From the NCBI RefSeq assembly GCF_004355185.1, contig NZ_CP037921.1, forward strand, positions 62,001-126,000: a DNA stretch of 64,000 nucleotides, given 5' to 3'. The notes beneath the pieces were generated by a model. That model was given only the letters and a program-made list of their open reading frames with translations, did not search any database and was not told where the DNA came from. A program made the position numbers and the translations under genes. This document shows positions 29,716 to 37,575 of this stretch, in pieces (within the stretch, counting starts at the first letter, position 1; each line of letters starts with the position of its first letter). The stretch comes from Hymenobacter radiodurans. GTDB lineage: Bacteria > Bacteroidota > Bacteroidia > Cytophagales > Hymenobacteraceae.

Positions 29716-31135
29716 TCAGGATTGCGGAGGGCCGGCGCGGCGGCCGCCTCTTCCCCAGGCCAGTGGCTTAAGGGGCGGAACGCCCGGCCGTCCCACTCCC
29801 CGAACAGGGTAAGCGGGTGCCCGCCGGTGTCGGCCAGCAGTTGCCAGGGGGCATCATCAGTGGCAAAGCGCAGGGGCAGGGCCCCGTCCGTAGGGTGATG
29901 CAGCACCCAACGCCCATCGGGCTGCAGCATGGGCACGACCTGAGTCACAGCGGCGGGCCACTCGCGCAGCCAGGGTTGCCGGGCCAGGGCATCGGAGTAG
30001 TCGCTCAACAGCTCGCGGGACGGGCCGGCGGCCGGGGCGTCAGTAGCTGGAAAAGAGCCAGCATAGGTCAGCGCCACGGGCGCCGCGCGTAGGGGCAGGG
30101 GACCAGGGTAAAACAAGAGCGCGCCCTGGTAGCGCCCCTGCGGCACCAGGGGGTGGCAAAGGGTTGGCTGCCAAAGGCGAACTCCAGCACCCGCGCGTAC
30201 CGGCCCGTAGCCTCGCCTCGCAGCCAGCTGCGGCGGGCGCGCAGGCGGTCCTCGTCCCAGGTAAACTGGCCCAGCACCCGCCACACATCCGGCACCGGCG
30301 CGGCGTAAGCGGGCAATTCTTCCTGCTTGAGGGATACGCCGACCTGCTGCCATACTTCCTGGCGGGTGGCCAGGGGCAGCTGCTCCCGGTTCTGGAAGGC
30401 CCGCACCAGCCAGTACAGCTCGCCCAGCCGGGCCAGCAGGCGAGCGGGCCAGTCGGCATGGGCGTGGCGCAGGGTCGCCAACTCGCGCACCGTGCCCGCT
30501 AGGCCCGGCAGCTGGTTGTCCACCAGCCGGGCGGCCTGGCTTTCCCACAACTTGCTTGGCTGCTGGTCCAGGGTCGCCAGGCCATGGCGCACTAGGTCGA
30601 GCAGCCAGCGCTCCAGCTCGTCCACGCCCTGGGCCATGCGGGCCAATCGGGCAGCGGAAACCTCGCTGTTGGGGCCGCCAGCGGCAGTGGTTACCGCCGC
30701 CGATTCGGCTAACCCTTCGCCTAGGCTAACTGGCGTTGGTGTTCCAATCGCCGCTCCGGCCGCTTTCGCTACCGCCAGGACCACTTTATCCGTCTTTTTA
30801 CCTTGGGTTTGCTGGCGCTTGGCTAGCCATTCTTCCAGCCAGGCCGGCGGAGTCGCCTGGGGAAATAGCGCCGGTTGACGCGCCAGCAGCAGGAGCAGAC
30901 CGGCCCCATGCTTGCAGGGAAACACCCGACTAGGGCAGGAGCACTTGAAGGCCGGCTCAGTTAAGTCGATGCCCGTCAGGTAGGGCTTGGCCCCGCTGCC
31001 CGCGCACTCGCCCCAGGCCACCGTGTCGGTTTGGCCCAAGTTGCCCCACTTCGTCGGGGTGGCCAGTTCCTGGCCTCGTTTTAGGGTACCCGCATCCGTG
31101 ACCAGCGCGCGGACCTGCTCTTCCGTCCAGGTCAC
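29716..31135 (-). CDS. SWIM zinc-finger protein (frameshifted as sequenced)
   Basis: First gene of the MoxR/VWA operon. The SWIM motif CxCx(n)CxH is FKCSCPSRVFPCKHGAGLL, with Cys65, Cys67, Cys74 and His76; such fingers bind nucleic acid or protein. A long helical middle follows. The C-terminal part has RPLSHWP near the end. The frame breaks at the G5 run 30149-30153. One more base joins FAFGSQPFATP to LVPQGRYQGALLFYPG. The start is a GTG at 31135. The 3' end is uncertain because the present frame runs on into DUF5691. My end assumes one more missing base at 29753-29756, which yields a TGA at 29716-29718. Confidence 0.78.
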
Positions 31136-31565
31136 GCGAGGATAATTTTAGCACTCAACTGTCTAGCTTATAATTTCCGGCAAAGTACAAGTTCAGCTAA
31201 TAACGTGCTAATTTCCTCTCTCTCGTTTCCACTTTCCTTCAACTAGATGATCTTTCCCGATGGGAGGGTAAAAACGTAGTGCATACCCACCCGTTTAAGC
31301 CGAAAATCTTGCGTTAAGACCATAACTGCATACCAAGCTGGGAGCAGTCTCGCAAGGAGCCGTGGGAAGAGAGAATGTAGTCGACGGCTAGCTTATCGCC
31401 CCTGCTAATGGTCTATTATTACCGTCAGCAGGGGCATTTTAGCTAGGGGACGATTCCACGTAGCGAGAGTGAATAGCTGGGTTACATGCTTAGGAGGAAC
31501 GTGCTCAAGACTTAATGTGCACTTGCGCCGGAAACGGTGAAAAGCTGCGCTCGCTCTGGGGAGGC
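31136..31565. other. Intergenic region upstream of the SWIM operon
   Basis: About 430 bases. It should hold the promoter of the minus-strand SWIM operon near 31140-31260, which is AT-rich, although no clear -33/-7 pair was identified. A hairpin lies at 31398-31435. No gene was recognised. Confidence 0.4.
31398..31435 (+). terminator. Hairpin, probable terminator
   Basis: Arms 31398-31406 and 31427-31435 form a perfect 9-bp GC-rich stem, followed on the plus strand by ATTTTAG. The U-run is short. It lies about 130 bases beyond the stop of the minus-strand DUF4406 gene and could serve either direction. Confidence 0.4.
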
Positions 31566-31928
31566 TCACCCTGGCTCGCATCCCGGGATCTCCGCCACGT
31601 GGTAGTACACGGGTAAGCCCCGCTGCTGGGCCCGGCGCACCTCCTCATCGGCTCCTTGCGAGGCGCCGGGCAGCCGCAGCACCGCGTCGCACTTGGCCAG
31701 CAACCGGTGGGCGACGGGGTAGAGGATTTCCTCGTACGGGGCATCACCCGGCCGCGTGGAGCCGGCCCGCGCGAGCAAAGGCAAGGCGACCCATTCGCCA
31801 ATCATGGGCAGGTGGCCAGCCCGGAACATGGGCAACGCGGCGGCTTCGAGCTGGTGTAGGTTGGCGGCCATGCGGGCCGGGTCGTCGTTGGTGCCGCTCC
31901 GGTAGGGGCCAGCAATGAGAATCATCAT
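31566..31928 (-). CDS. DUF4406 / nucleoside 2-deoxyribosyltransferase-like protein
   Basis: 120-residue Rossmann-like protein. The N-terminus MMILIAGPYRSGTNDDPARMAANL holds the AGPY nucleotide-binding motif of the nucleoside 2-deoxyribosyltransferase-like group. GHLPMIGEWVALPLL and CDAVLRLPGASQGADEEV (acidic catalytic-like residues) follow. The activity is untested in this group; nucleotide or nucleoside handling is the family expectation. It is encoded 18 bases after nudK on the same strand, so the two are probably co-transcribed. This supports a nucleotide-housekeeping role. Confidence 0.82.
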   Translation of the reverse strand: MMILIAGPYRSGTNDDPARMAANLHQLEAAALPMFRAGHLPMIGEWVALPLLARAGSTRPGDAPYEEILYPVAHRLLAKCDAVLRLPGASQGADEEVRRAQQRGLPVYYHVAEIPGCEPG

Positions 31929-31946
31929 GAGAAGGGGAAAGGAGGG

Positions 31947-32522
31947 TTAAGCGGTCAGTTGTTGCAGGCGCAGGTGTTGGAGGAGCATGATGGTCTTACC
32001 GTCCTGAATCTCGCCCGTGGCCACCATCCCCAGGGCTTGGGAGAGCGGCAGCTCCAGCACCTCGATTTCTTCTTCGTCGATGCCCCCACCCCCGCGCCGC
32101 TCGGTGTCCGGGGAGTATTCGGCCAGATAGAAGAACAAGCGCTCAGTCACCGAGCCCGGGCTCATGTAGGCCTCCATGACTTTCTGCACCGTCGTCAGCC
32201 GGTAGCCCGTTTCCTCTTCCGTCTCGCGCCGGATGGCCGCATCGGGCTGCTCATCGTCCAGCAGCCCGGCACAGGTTTCAATCAGCATCCCGGTGGGATT
32301 GCCATTGATGAAGGTAGGCAGCCGAAACTGCCGGGTCAGAATAACGGTGTCGGCGGCCGGGCTGTGTAGCAAAATGGTGGCCCCGTTGCCCCGGTCGTAG
32401 GCTTCGCGCGACTGGGTTTCCCAGGTGCCATTGCGGCGCTGGTAAGCAAAGGTGAATTTGCGCAGCGTGTACCAGTTAGCGGACAGGATTTCGGGTACCT
32501 GCAGGCGGATACGTTCGTTCAT
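31947..32522 (-). CDS. nudK: GDP-mannose pyrophosphatase, Nudix family
   Basis: Hydrolyses GDP-mannose and related sugar nucleotides to sugar-1-phosphate and GMP. The 191-residue sequence follows E. coli NudK along its length: EVYDRGNGATILL is matched here by EAYDRGNGATILL, then GMLIETCAGLLD and the Nudix box with RRETEEETGY. AYMSPGSVTE, the GGGIDEEEIEVLELP segment and GEIQDGKT come next. It starts 72 bases from a divergent DeoR-type regulator. Three operator-like repeats lie between them, so nudK is a likely target of that regulator. Confidence 0.93.
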   Translation of the reverse strand: MNERIRLQVPEILSANWYTLRKFTFAYQRRNGTWETQSREAYDRGNGATILLHSPAADTVILTRQFRLPTFINGNPTGMLIETCAGLLDDEQPDAAIRRETEEETGYRLTTVQKVMEAYMSPGSVTERLFFYLAEYSPDTERRGGGGIDEEEIEVLELPLSQALGMVATGEIQDGKTIMLLQHLRLQQLTA

Positions 32523-32535
32523 ACAAAAGTAATCG

Positions 32536-32565
32536 TTCGTTTGTGTTCGTTTCTGTTTCTTTGTG
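32536..32565. promoter_or_regulatory. Three tandem 10-bp repeats, probable DeoR-type operator
   Basis: Between nudK and the divergent DeoR gene stand three head-to-tail decamers at 32536-32545, 32546-32555 and 32556-32565: TTCGTTTGTG, TTCGTTTCTG and TTTCTTTGTG. The spacing is one helical turn, so all lie on the same DNA face. DeoR-family repressors such as AgaR bind sites built from TTTCRTTT-like repeats. Binding by the adjacent regulator is inferred. Confidence 0.6.
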
Positions 32566-32594
32566 ATTGGATAGCAGCAAGTAACACGAAACCC

Positions 32595-33347
32595 ATGAAT
32601 TCTCCTTTGCGCAAGCAGTATTTATTGTCGGCCCTGGCCCAGTACGGCAGCCTGGAAGTAACCGCTGCCGCCCAGCAGTTACGGACCACGCCCCTCACGA
32701 TCCGGCGCGATTTAGCCCAGCTCGCGGCGGCGGGCTTGGTCGTGCGCACCCACGGCGGGGCCGTGCTGCCCGGCGCGGTGAAGAACCCGGTGGCCTTTGC
32801 CCGCAAATCCACGGCCCACGCGGCCGAGAAAGCGGCCCTCTGTCAGCTGGCCGCCACGCAGATCAGCGCCGGGGACACGATTTTCATCGACTGCGGCAGC
32901 ACTACTTTCCCGCTCTGTCCGCTCATCCGCCACCTCCAGATTCGTGTGGTCACCAACTCGCTGCCCGTGCTCTTCGAATTAGTGGGCTCCGCCGTGCAAG
33001 TGGTGCTCGCCGGCGGAGAAGTAGACGCCGAGCGGCAAGCCTTGCACGGCACCGTGGCGGTCGAGCAGTTGAAGCGCTACCGCGTGGACAAAGCCTTTCT
33101 CGGCGTGGATGGACTTTCGCTACAGCGGGGCTTAAGCGCTAACAGCGAAGCCGAAGCCGCCATTAGCCTGGCGGTAGCCGGTGCCGCGAGCCACGTGTAT
33201 CTACTGTGTGATGCGAGTAAACTCGAGCAGGACAAGTATTTCCAGTTCGCCCCCCTCTCCCTGCTTGATACCCTGATTACGGACGCCCGGGCATCGGCGG
33301 ACCTGCTGGCGCAGTATCGGAAAGCGGGACTATCGATCCTGACCTAA
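32595..33347 (+). CDS. DeoR/GlpR-family transcriptional regulator
   Basis: 250-residue repressor. The N-terminal winged helix has VTAAAQQLRTTPLTIRRDLAQLAAAGLVVRTHGGAV in the family arrangement (quoted here as adjacent motifs VTAAAQQL, TIRRDL and RTHGGAV). The C-terminal sugar-phosphate-sensing domain has IFIDCGSTT, VVTNSLPV, AGGEVD and FLGVDGL. The effector is expected to be a phosphorylated sugar or nucleoside. The ATG at 32595 was chosen because the upstream extension carries no domain and overlaps the operator repeats. It probably represses itself and the divergent nudK-DUF4406 pair. Confidence 0.9.
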   Translation: MNSPLRKQYLLSALAQYGSLEVTAAAQQLRTTPLTIRRDLAQLAAAGLVVRTHGGAVLPGAVKNPVAFARKSTAHAAEKAALCQLAATQISAGDTIFIDCGSTTFPLCPLIRHLQIRVVTNSLPVLFELVGSAVQVVLAGGEVDAERQALHGTVAVEQLKRYRVDKAFLGVDGLSLQRGLSANSEAEAAISLAVAGAASHVYLLCDASKLEQDKYFQFAPLSLLDTLITDARASADLLAQYRKAGLSILT

Positions 33348-33578
33348 TCGGAGGGAAGTCTAGCAGTCAGTCCTCCTAGCTGACTGCAGGCAGCAAAACC
33401 ACCGCTGCACGCTCCCGTCACATCTCTTAAACGGTGGCTAAGAAACGTGACACCGGTGTGGAGCGATGAGGAAGAACACGAGGCGCCAACACTCAAATTC
33501 GAAGAATAGGTACGATAAGTGTTCAGTGCGACCGCAGCTTGGAGGCTATAACTATCCTTCTATTTAGGTGAAGTGACG

Positions 33579-34202
33579 ATGTATACGATTATAGGAAGTT
33601 GCCTGCTGCTCAGTGCCAGGCTTGCTTCGGCGGCCGCTGCTCAAGGGCTACCGCTGGGCCTAAAAGCCGGCATCGGCGAAGCCACGGTACACGGTCAGCG
33701 CCGCGCCGTGTTGCAGGAGCTTTACCAAACGGAGGTGACGGCTATTCACCAGGTGGTTGGGGGAGTCAGTCTCACCCTCCCTTTTCCGCACAGTCGCGCT
33801 TTCAGCTGGCAGCCGGAACTGCTCTATGTGCGCCGCGGCTTTCGCATTGCCCACCCGAGTCAACGCGCTACGCGGCGGGAGCGGTATGATTATCTCGAGG
33901 GGGCCTTCTTCGTCCGGTATACCCAGCAGGGCTTCTTCGCCGAAGCCGGACCCCAGCTTGGGTACTTACTGCACAACCGCACCGACGGGGCAGATGATTC
34001 GGGCTCGCGCCTCACGTCGCAGCGGCTGCGTTCGGAGTTTAGGTTCAGTCTGGGGGCCACCGCAGGCGTCGGCTACCAACTCGCGTCGGGTCCGCTGGTG
34101 GGAGCACGCTACACGGTCAGCTCGGCATATTCGGTCTGGAATGCGGTCACCCAACTCTATGTGGGCTATACCTTTGGCCAGCAGCACCGGCCACCAGGAT
34201 AG
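33579..34202 (+). CDS. Outer-membrane beta-barrel protein, PorT-like
   Basis: Exported protein of about 207 residues from the ATG at 33579. A signal peptide ends near SAAAAQG. The first strand, LPLGLKAGIG, and the alternating strands FSWQPELLYVRRGF, GAFFVRYTQQGFFAEAGPQLGYLL and LGATAGVGYQL fit the Bacteroidota PorT/OmpX-like barrel family. It ends in an aromatic strand (LYVGYTFG). The family is mostly of unknown function. It has no operon partners. A copy of a 39-bp repeat and a terminator follow it. Confidence 0.78.
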   Translation: MYTIIGSCLLLSARLASAAAAQGLPLGLKAGIGEATVHGQRRAVLQELYQTEVTAIHQVVGGVSLTLPFPHSRAFSWQPELLYVRRGFRIAHPSQRATRRERYDYLEGAFFVRYTQQGFFAEAGPQLGYLLHNRTDGADDSGSRLTSQRLRSEFRFSLGATAGVGYQLASGPLVGARYTVSSAYSVWNAVTQLYVGYTFGQQHRPPG

Positions 34203-34331
34203 GCCTGTCGCTGGGTGAGCCGACAGAGTAGTGTGTGACAAGCACCTGTACGATGCGTTGCTTACAGCCGCGAGCACTGGCTGGCGGTTTGCTGCTGGGC
34301 TTTGGCTGCGGCGGACGTCTATTTAAAATAT

Positions 34332-34370
34332 AAGGTATGATAACCTTCACTCGTCATAACTTGACGCCGA
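34332..34370 (+). repeat. Intergenic 39-bp repeat, copy 1
   Basis: This stretch is identical at 31 of 39 positions to 46876-46914, including a 14-base identical run with CATAACTTGACGC. Both copies stand directly before a terminator hairpin. A partial third copy (12 identical bases, TAGGTACGATAA) lies at 33507-33518, upstream of the barrel gene. Confidence 0.6.
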
Positions 34371-34371
34371 A

Positions 34372-34397
34372 AGCTACCAGATCAGGTGGCTTTTTTC
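34372..34397 (+). terminator. Intrinsic terminator
   Basis: Arms 34372-34378 and 34385-34391 pair over 7 bp with one G·U. A T-run of six follows at 34391-34396. It ends the transcript of the barrel gene or of the repeat element in front of it. Confidence 0.7.
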
Positions 34398-34715
34398 TAT
34401 GCCCCGATAAGTAGCGATAAGATTTGCCTACCAGCGAGGTAAACATAGACGTCGTTATTTGTACATTAAAAGTACTTTGTATTGCAAAGCAAATAAAAGG
34501 AACCTACCTTGCACCCACTAAAATGTAGGTCGGCATCGGCAATAGGGTACTAGAAGCGCTAGTGGATGTCAACGTCGCCCACGATCAACTGTGAATTCGG
34601 ATTACCTAGGGATTCAGCAGATTACGAGTGGGCTGTTGCAAGCCCTGGTAACATGTTCTCGCCTTGCGTTTTACCGATCATGTCCGTGTGTTTCGGCTGC
34701 TACCAGTATTTATCG

Positions 34716-35225
34716 ATGATGCCTGCCCTACAGTCCTGCCGACCCTATGTTTCGTTGGTCCTGCTCTTTATTCCCCCCTTATTATTCGGGGTCCTATTGC
34801 TCGTGTTTCGCGGCAGCGACCCCTTGCAACTGGCCGCTGAATGGCCCTACCTGCCGTGGCAGTTCCTGGTGATGGGCGTGGCGGGCAGTGTGGCCACCTT
34901 GGGCGGGGTACTGGATTGGCGCTACCACCGCAACCCCCTGAACATGAAGATTCCTAAAAAGGAGCGCGACGCGGAAGCCGCAGCGCTGGGGCTGGGGGGC
35001 GTACCCATGTTTGGGCTGATGTGGGGGGCCATGATGCATCCCCGGCCGACGGCGTGGTTAATTCCCATCCTGGTGGTGCTGATGTATACCGTGGTGGCCA
35101 TCAGTTACGACGAGTTCGTGTTCCACCGCAAACGCTGCGGGCCCTTGGAAAACACGTATCATCGACTGCTGGTGGGGGGCAATGGCGTAGCCTGGCTGGC
35201 CTGGGTTCACTTTATTTACTGCTAA
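34716..35225 (+). CDS. Multi-pass membrane protein, first gene of a four-gene operon
   Basis: Unrecognised protein of about 169 residues from the ATG at 34716 (MMPALQS). Hydrophobic segments are YVSLVLLFIPPLLFGVLLLV, FLVMGVAGSVATLGG, PTAWLIPILVVLMYTVVAI and a C-terminal GVAWLAWVHFIY, giving four helices. A lysine-rich cytoplasmic loop (KIPKKERDAEAAA) lies between the second and third. An upstream ATG at 34566 would add a region with several Cys but no domain. The next gene starts 4 bases after the stop, so the two are co-translated. Confidence 0.65.
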   Translation: MMPALQSCRPYVSLVLLFIPPLLFGVLLLVFRGSDPLQLAAEWPYLPWQFLVMGVAGSVATLGGVLDWRYHRNPLNMKIPKKERDAEAAALGLGGVPMFGLMWGAMMHPRPTAWLIPILVVLMYTVVAISYDEFVFHRKRCGPLENTYHRLLVGGNGVAWLAWVHFIYC

Positions 35226-35229
35226 GCCC

Positions 35230-35760
35230 ATGATAGTCCGGGCCTTGATCCGCCAAAGTGAACGGCAGTTTGACCAGCAGCCCCGCCAGGTGCAACCGGT
35301 CTTCTCTCCTCACCTTTTTACTTTGGGGGCGCGGTGGATGTTCAGCCAGCTGCCGGTAAAGGAGCCCACAACTGCATATAGGGTTGACGCTTCCCCTAAC
35401 TTCGGCTGGTATGGCTGCTTCAAATATGGCCTGAGTTTGCTGGCCTTTGCCGCTTCAGGCTGGGCGCTGGGCCATATAAGCCTGCTGCTGACCCCGCTCG
35501 CGGTGCTGGGCTTCTACGTGATGGAGGTTCATTTCCTGTTTCTGTTTCCCCTGCTGCTGGATGGGGCGCAGAATCCGCTGCGCACCAGTATGAAAGCAAC
35601 CTACCGAATCGGCCTGCTCAGCGCCCTGCTAGGGGTGCTGCCGATCGGCGGGTACATGCTTTCGGGGCTATTGAACCGGCAGCAGCCGTTTCGGCGCTGG
35701 CATATTGGCTGCTTGGCCGTACTCCTCTGGTATCAGGATGAAGTTAGAGATCGGCTATAA
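35230..35760 (+). CDS. Multi-pass membrane protein, second gene of the operon
   Basis: 176-residue protein of unknown function. The first ~60 residues are soluble. Three or four hydrophobic segments follow (YGLSLLAFAASGWALG, LLTPLAVLGFYVMEVHFLFLF and IGLLSALLGVLPIGGYML). The end overlaps the next gene by 23 bases. Together with its neighbours it suggests a membrane complex with an attached metallophosphoesterase. Confidence 0.6.
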   Translation: MIVRALIRQSERQFDQQPRQVQPVFSPHLFTLGARWMFSQLPVKEPTTAYRVDASPNFGWYGCFKYGLSLLAFAASGWALGHISLLLTPLAVLGFYVMEVHFLFLFPLLLDGAQNPLRTSMKATYRIGLLSALLGVLPIGGYMLSGLLNRQQPFRRWHIGCLAVLLWYQDEVRDRL

Positions 35761-36460
35761 TCACGCCTTCGAGGTGCGGCACGCCTGCTACGTCGCCCCC
35801 AGCGGGCTCGAGTTCACGGTGCTCTACCTCTCCGACTTGCACCTGAACCGGTTCAGTGGCCCTACCGTCCGACGGCTGGAGCAGACCATCGCGCGGTTGA
35901 ACCCACGGGTGATCCTGCTAGGGGGCGACTACGTGGACAGCGCCCAGGGACTGCAGCACTTCACCCGCTTGGTGGAAGGTTTGGCGAAGCGCGAACATGT
36001 TTTCGCCATTGCGGGCAACCATGACTTGTTTTTTGGCGTGCAGAAAATACAGACGCTGATCGAAGCCCACCATCTGGTGTGGCTGGCGGACGAGCCCGTC
36101 GAGATTGGTATCGATGGCCGCCGGGTCCAGATCACGGGTAACATCGCCCGTGAGCGCGCCGCCGGCGTGGATTTCAGCATTTTATGCCTGCACCAGCCCG
36201 TAGACCTGACGGCGGTCCACCCCCATTTCGACCTCGCTTTTGCTGGCCATTTGCATGGCAGCCAAGTCGTGTTATGGCGTTCGGCCCAGGGCCTGTTCCC
36301 CGGCCGCCTATTCTACCGGTGGAATCGGCTCCAGGCCCGGGTGGGCCATTGTCTGTACCTGATCAGCAAAGGCCTGGGCGACACGCTGCCCCTGCGCTAC
36401 AACTGCAAAAAAGACGTTGTGCTCGTCACCCTGACGGCGGCCCCTCATTCCCTTCGTTAA
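35738..36460 (+). CDS. Calcineurin-like metallophosphoesterase
   Basis: About 240 residues from the ATG at 35738. The two-metal motifs are all present: YLSDLHLN (Asp-x-His), LLGGDYVDS, IAGNHD and FAGHLHGSQV. The order and spacing match the YaeI/LpxG-like branch that acts on membrane-associated phosphoesters. No signal peptide is seen, so it is probably cytoplasmic or bound to its membrane neighbours. An alternative start at 35705 would lie within the preceding gene's last helix and lacks support. The gene overlaps the previous one and is followed by the SRPBCC membrane gene 21 bases on. Confidence 0.85.
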   Translation: MKLEIGYNHAFEVRHACYVAPSGLEFTVLYLSDLHLNRFSGPTVRRLEQTIARLNPRVILLGGDYVDSAQGLQHFTRLVEGLAKREHVFAIAGNHDLFFGVQKIQTLIEAHHLVWLADEPVEIGIDGRRVQITGNIARERAAGVDFSILCLHQPVDLTAVHPHFDLAFAGHLHGSQVVLWRSAQGLFPGRLFYRWNRLQARVGHCLYLISKGLGDTLPLRYNCKKDVVLVTLTAAPHSLR

Positions 36461-36481
36461 ACTTACTTAGTTACCCACCCT

Positions 36482-37522
36482 ATGAAGTCTCTATTGGCCA
36501 TTGCGCTGGCCGCCGTGTACGGGTTACTCACTCGGCTCTTGTTTGGCTCCGCCAACGGCTTGCTGGAAATCATGAGTGTCACGTTCCTGTTTTTGGTGCC
36601 TGTACTCATTGGCTTTTTGACCATTATCCTGACGCCGGCCGCGAAAACCACCTCAGCTACCGCCGCCTTCTTCCGGCCTTGGCTGACCAGCTTGGTATTG
36701 CTGCTCGGCACGATCCTGTTCAAGATCGAGGGCACGATTTGTTGGGTCATGATTTTCCCGATTTTCGCGACCTGCGCCGGCATTGGCGGCCTGCTCGCCT
36801 TTGCGCTGCGCAAGGCCAGGACCGATGGACCAAACAGCGCGGACGCCCCTGGCTGGCAAAAGCCCACGGGCATGAAGGTGTCGCTGCTCGTGGTGGTGCC
36901 GCTGGCGCTGGGGCTACTCGAAGGCGAGAACGCGTTAGTCCGCCAGCAGCTGGTTATCCAACGGGCCGTGACGCTACCGGCGCCCCCCGCAGAAGTCTGG
37001 CAGGCGCTGATCGCCAGCAAGGTCGTACGCCCGCCCCAAAGCCCCACGTCGTTGTCCACCCTGCTGGGGTTTCCTAAACACGTGCGGACCACGCTAAATA
37101 CCGCGGGGGTGGGCGGCAAACGAACGGCGTACTATGAAAAGGGCTTATCCTTTGAGGAAACGATTACCCAGTACCAGCCCGCGCGCTTGCTCGTGTTGCG
37201 CGTCGATGCAAATCCCGCTGCCATCCCGGCGGCGGTCATGGATGAGCATATTCTGATTGGGGGCAAACACCTCGATATTCTGGAGGACGTCTACGCCTTG
37301 CAAGCCTTGCCAGCGGGCGGCACGCGGCTCACCCTGTCGAGCCGGTTTACGATCAACACGCCCTTTAACTGGTATGCCCGTCTGTGGGCGCATTACCTGA
37401 TGGCCGATATTCTGCAGGGCGAGCTAGACCTGCTGCAACAGGAGATACCCCACCGGGCGTCACGCCCGTGGGCGGTGATAAACGACGGGATGAAAGACGT
37501 GGAGGAAGGGAAAAGCTATTAA
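36482..37522 (+). CDS. Membrane protein with C-terminal SRPBCC (START-like) domain
   Basis: 346 residues. The first ~150 hold four or five hydrophobic helices (SLLAIALAAVYGLLTRLLF, VTFLFLVPVLIGFLTIIL, LTSLVLLLGTILF and VSLLVVVPLALGLL). From about 160 a soluble domain begins IQRAVTLPAPPAEVWQALI, the usual SRPBCC/polyketide-cyclase opening. It continues through GLSFEETITQYQP and GGTRLTLSSRFTI to a final helix. SRPBCC domains bind hydrophobic ligands. It is the last gene of the operon starting at 34716, which may modify or sense a lipid. That role is inference. Confidence 0.78.
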   Translation: MKSLLAIALAAVYGLLTRLLFGSANGLLEIMSVTFLFLVPVLIGFLTIILTPAAKTTSATAAFFRPWLTSLVLLLGTILFKIEGTICWVMIFPIFATCAGIGGLLAFALRKARTDGPNSADAPGWQKPTGMKVSLLVVVPLALGLLEGENALVRQQLVIQRAVTLPAPPAEVWQALIASKVVRPPQSPTSLSTLLGFPKHVRTTLNTAGVGGKRTAYYEKGLSFEETITQYQPARLLVLRVDANPAAIPAAVMDEHILIGGKHLDILEDVYALQALPAGGTRLTLSSRFTINTPFNWYARLWAHYLMADILQGELDLLQQEIPHRASRPWAVINDGMKDVEEGKSY

Positions 37523-37575
37523 ACAGCTGGACCACGTCTTCAGCGTGGTTAGTTTACCAGGCCACAGCACCCGCT

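Larger units (their letters stand above)
34203..34715. other. Intergenic region with repeat element and terminator
   Basis: About 510 bases. It holds the 39-bp repeat at 34332-34370 and the terminator at 34372-34397. Beyond these is an AT-rich leader for the membrane-protein operon at 34716. An in-frame extension of that first gene back to 34566 was considered but has no membrane-protein character. Confidence 0.45.
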
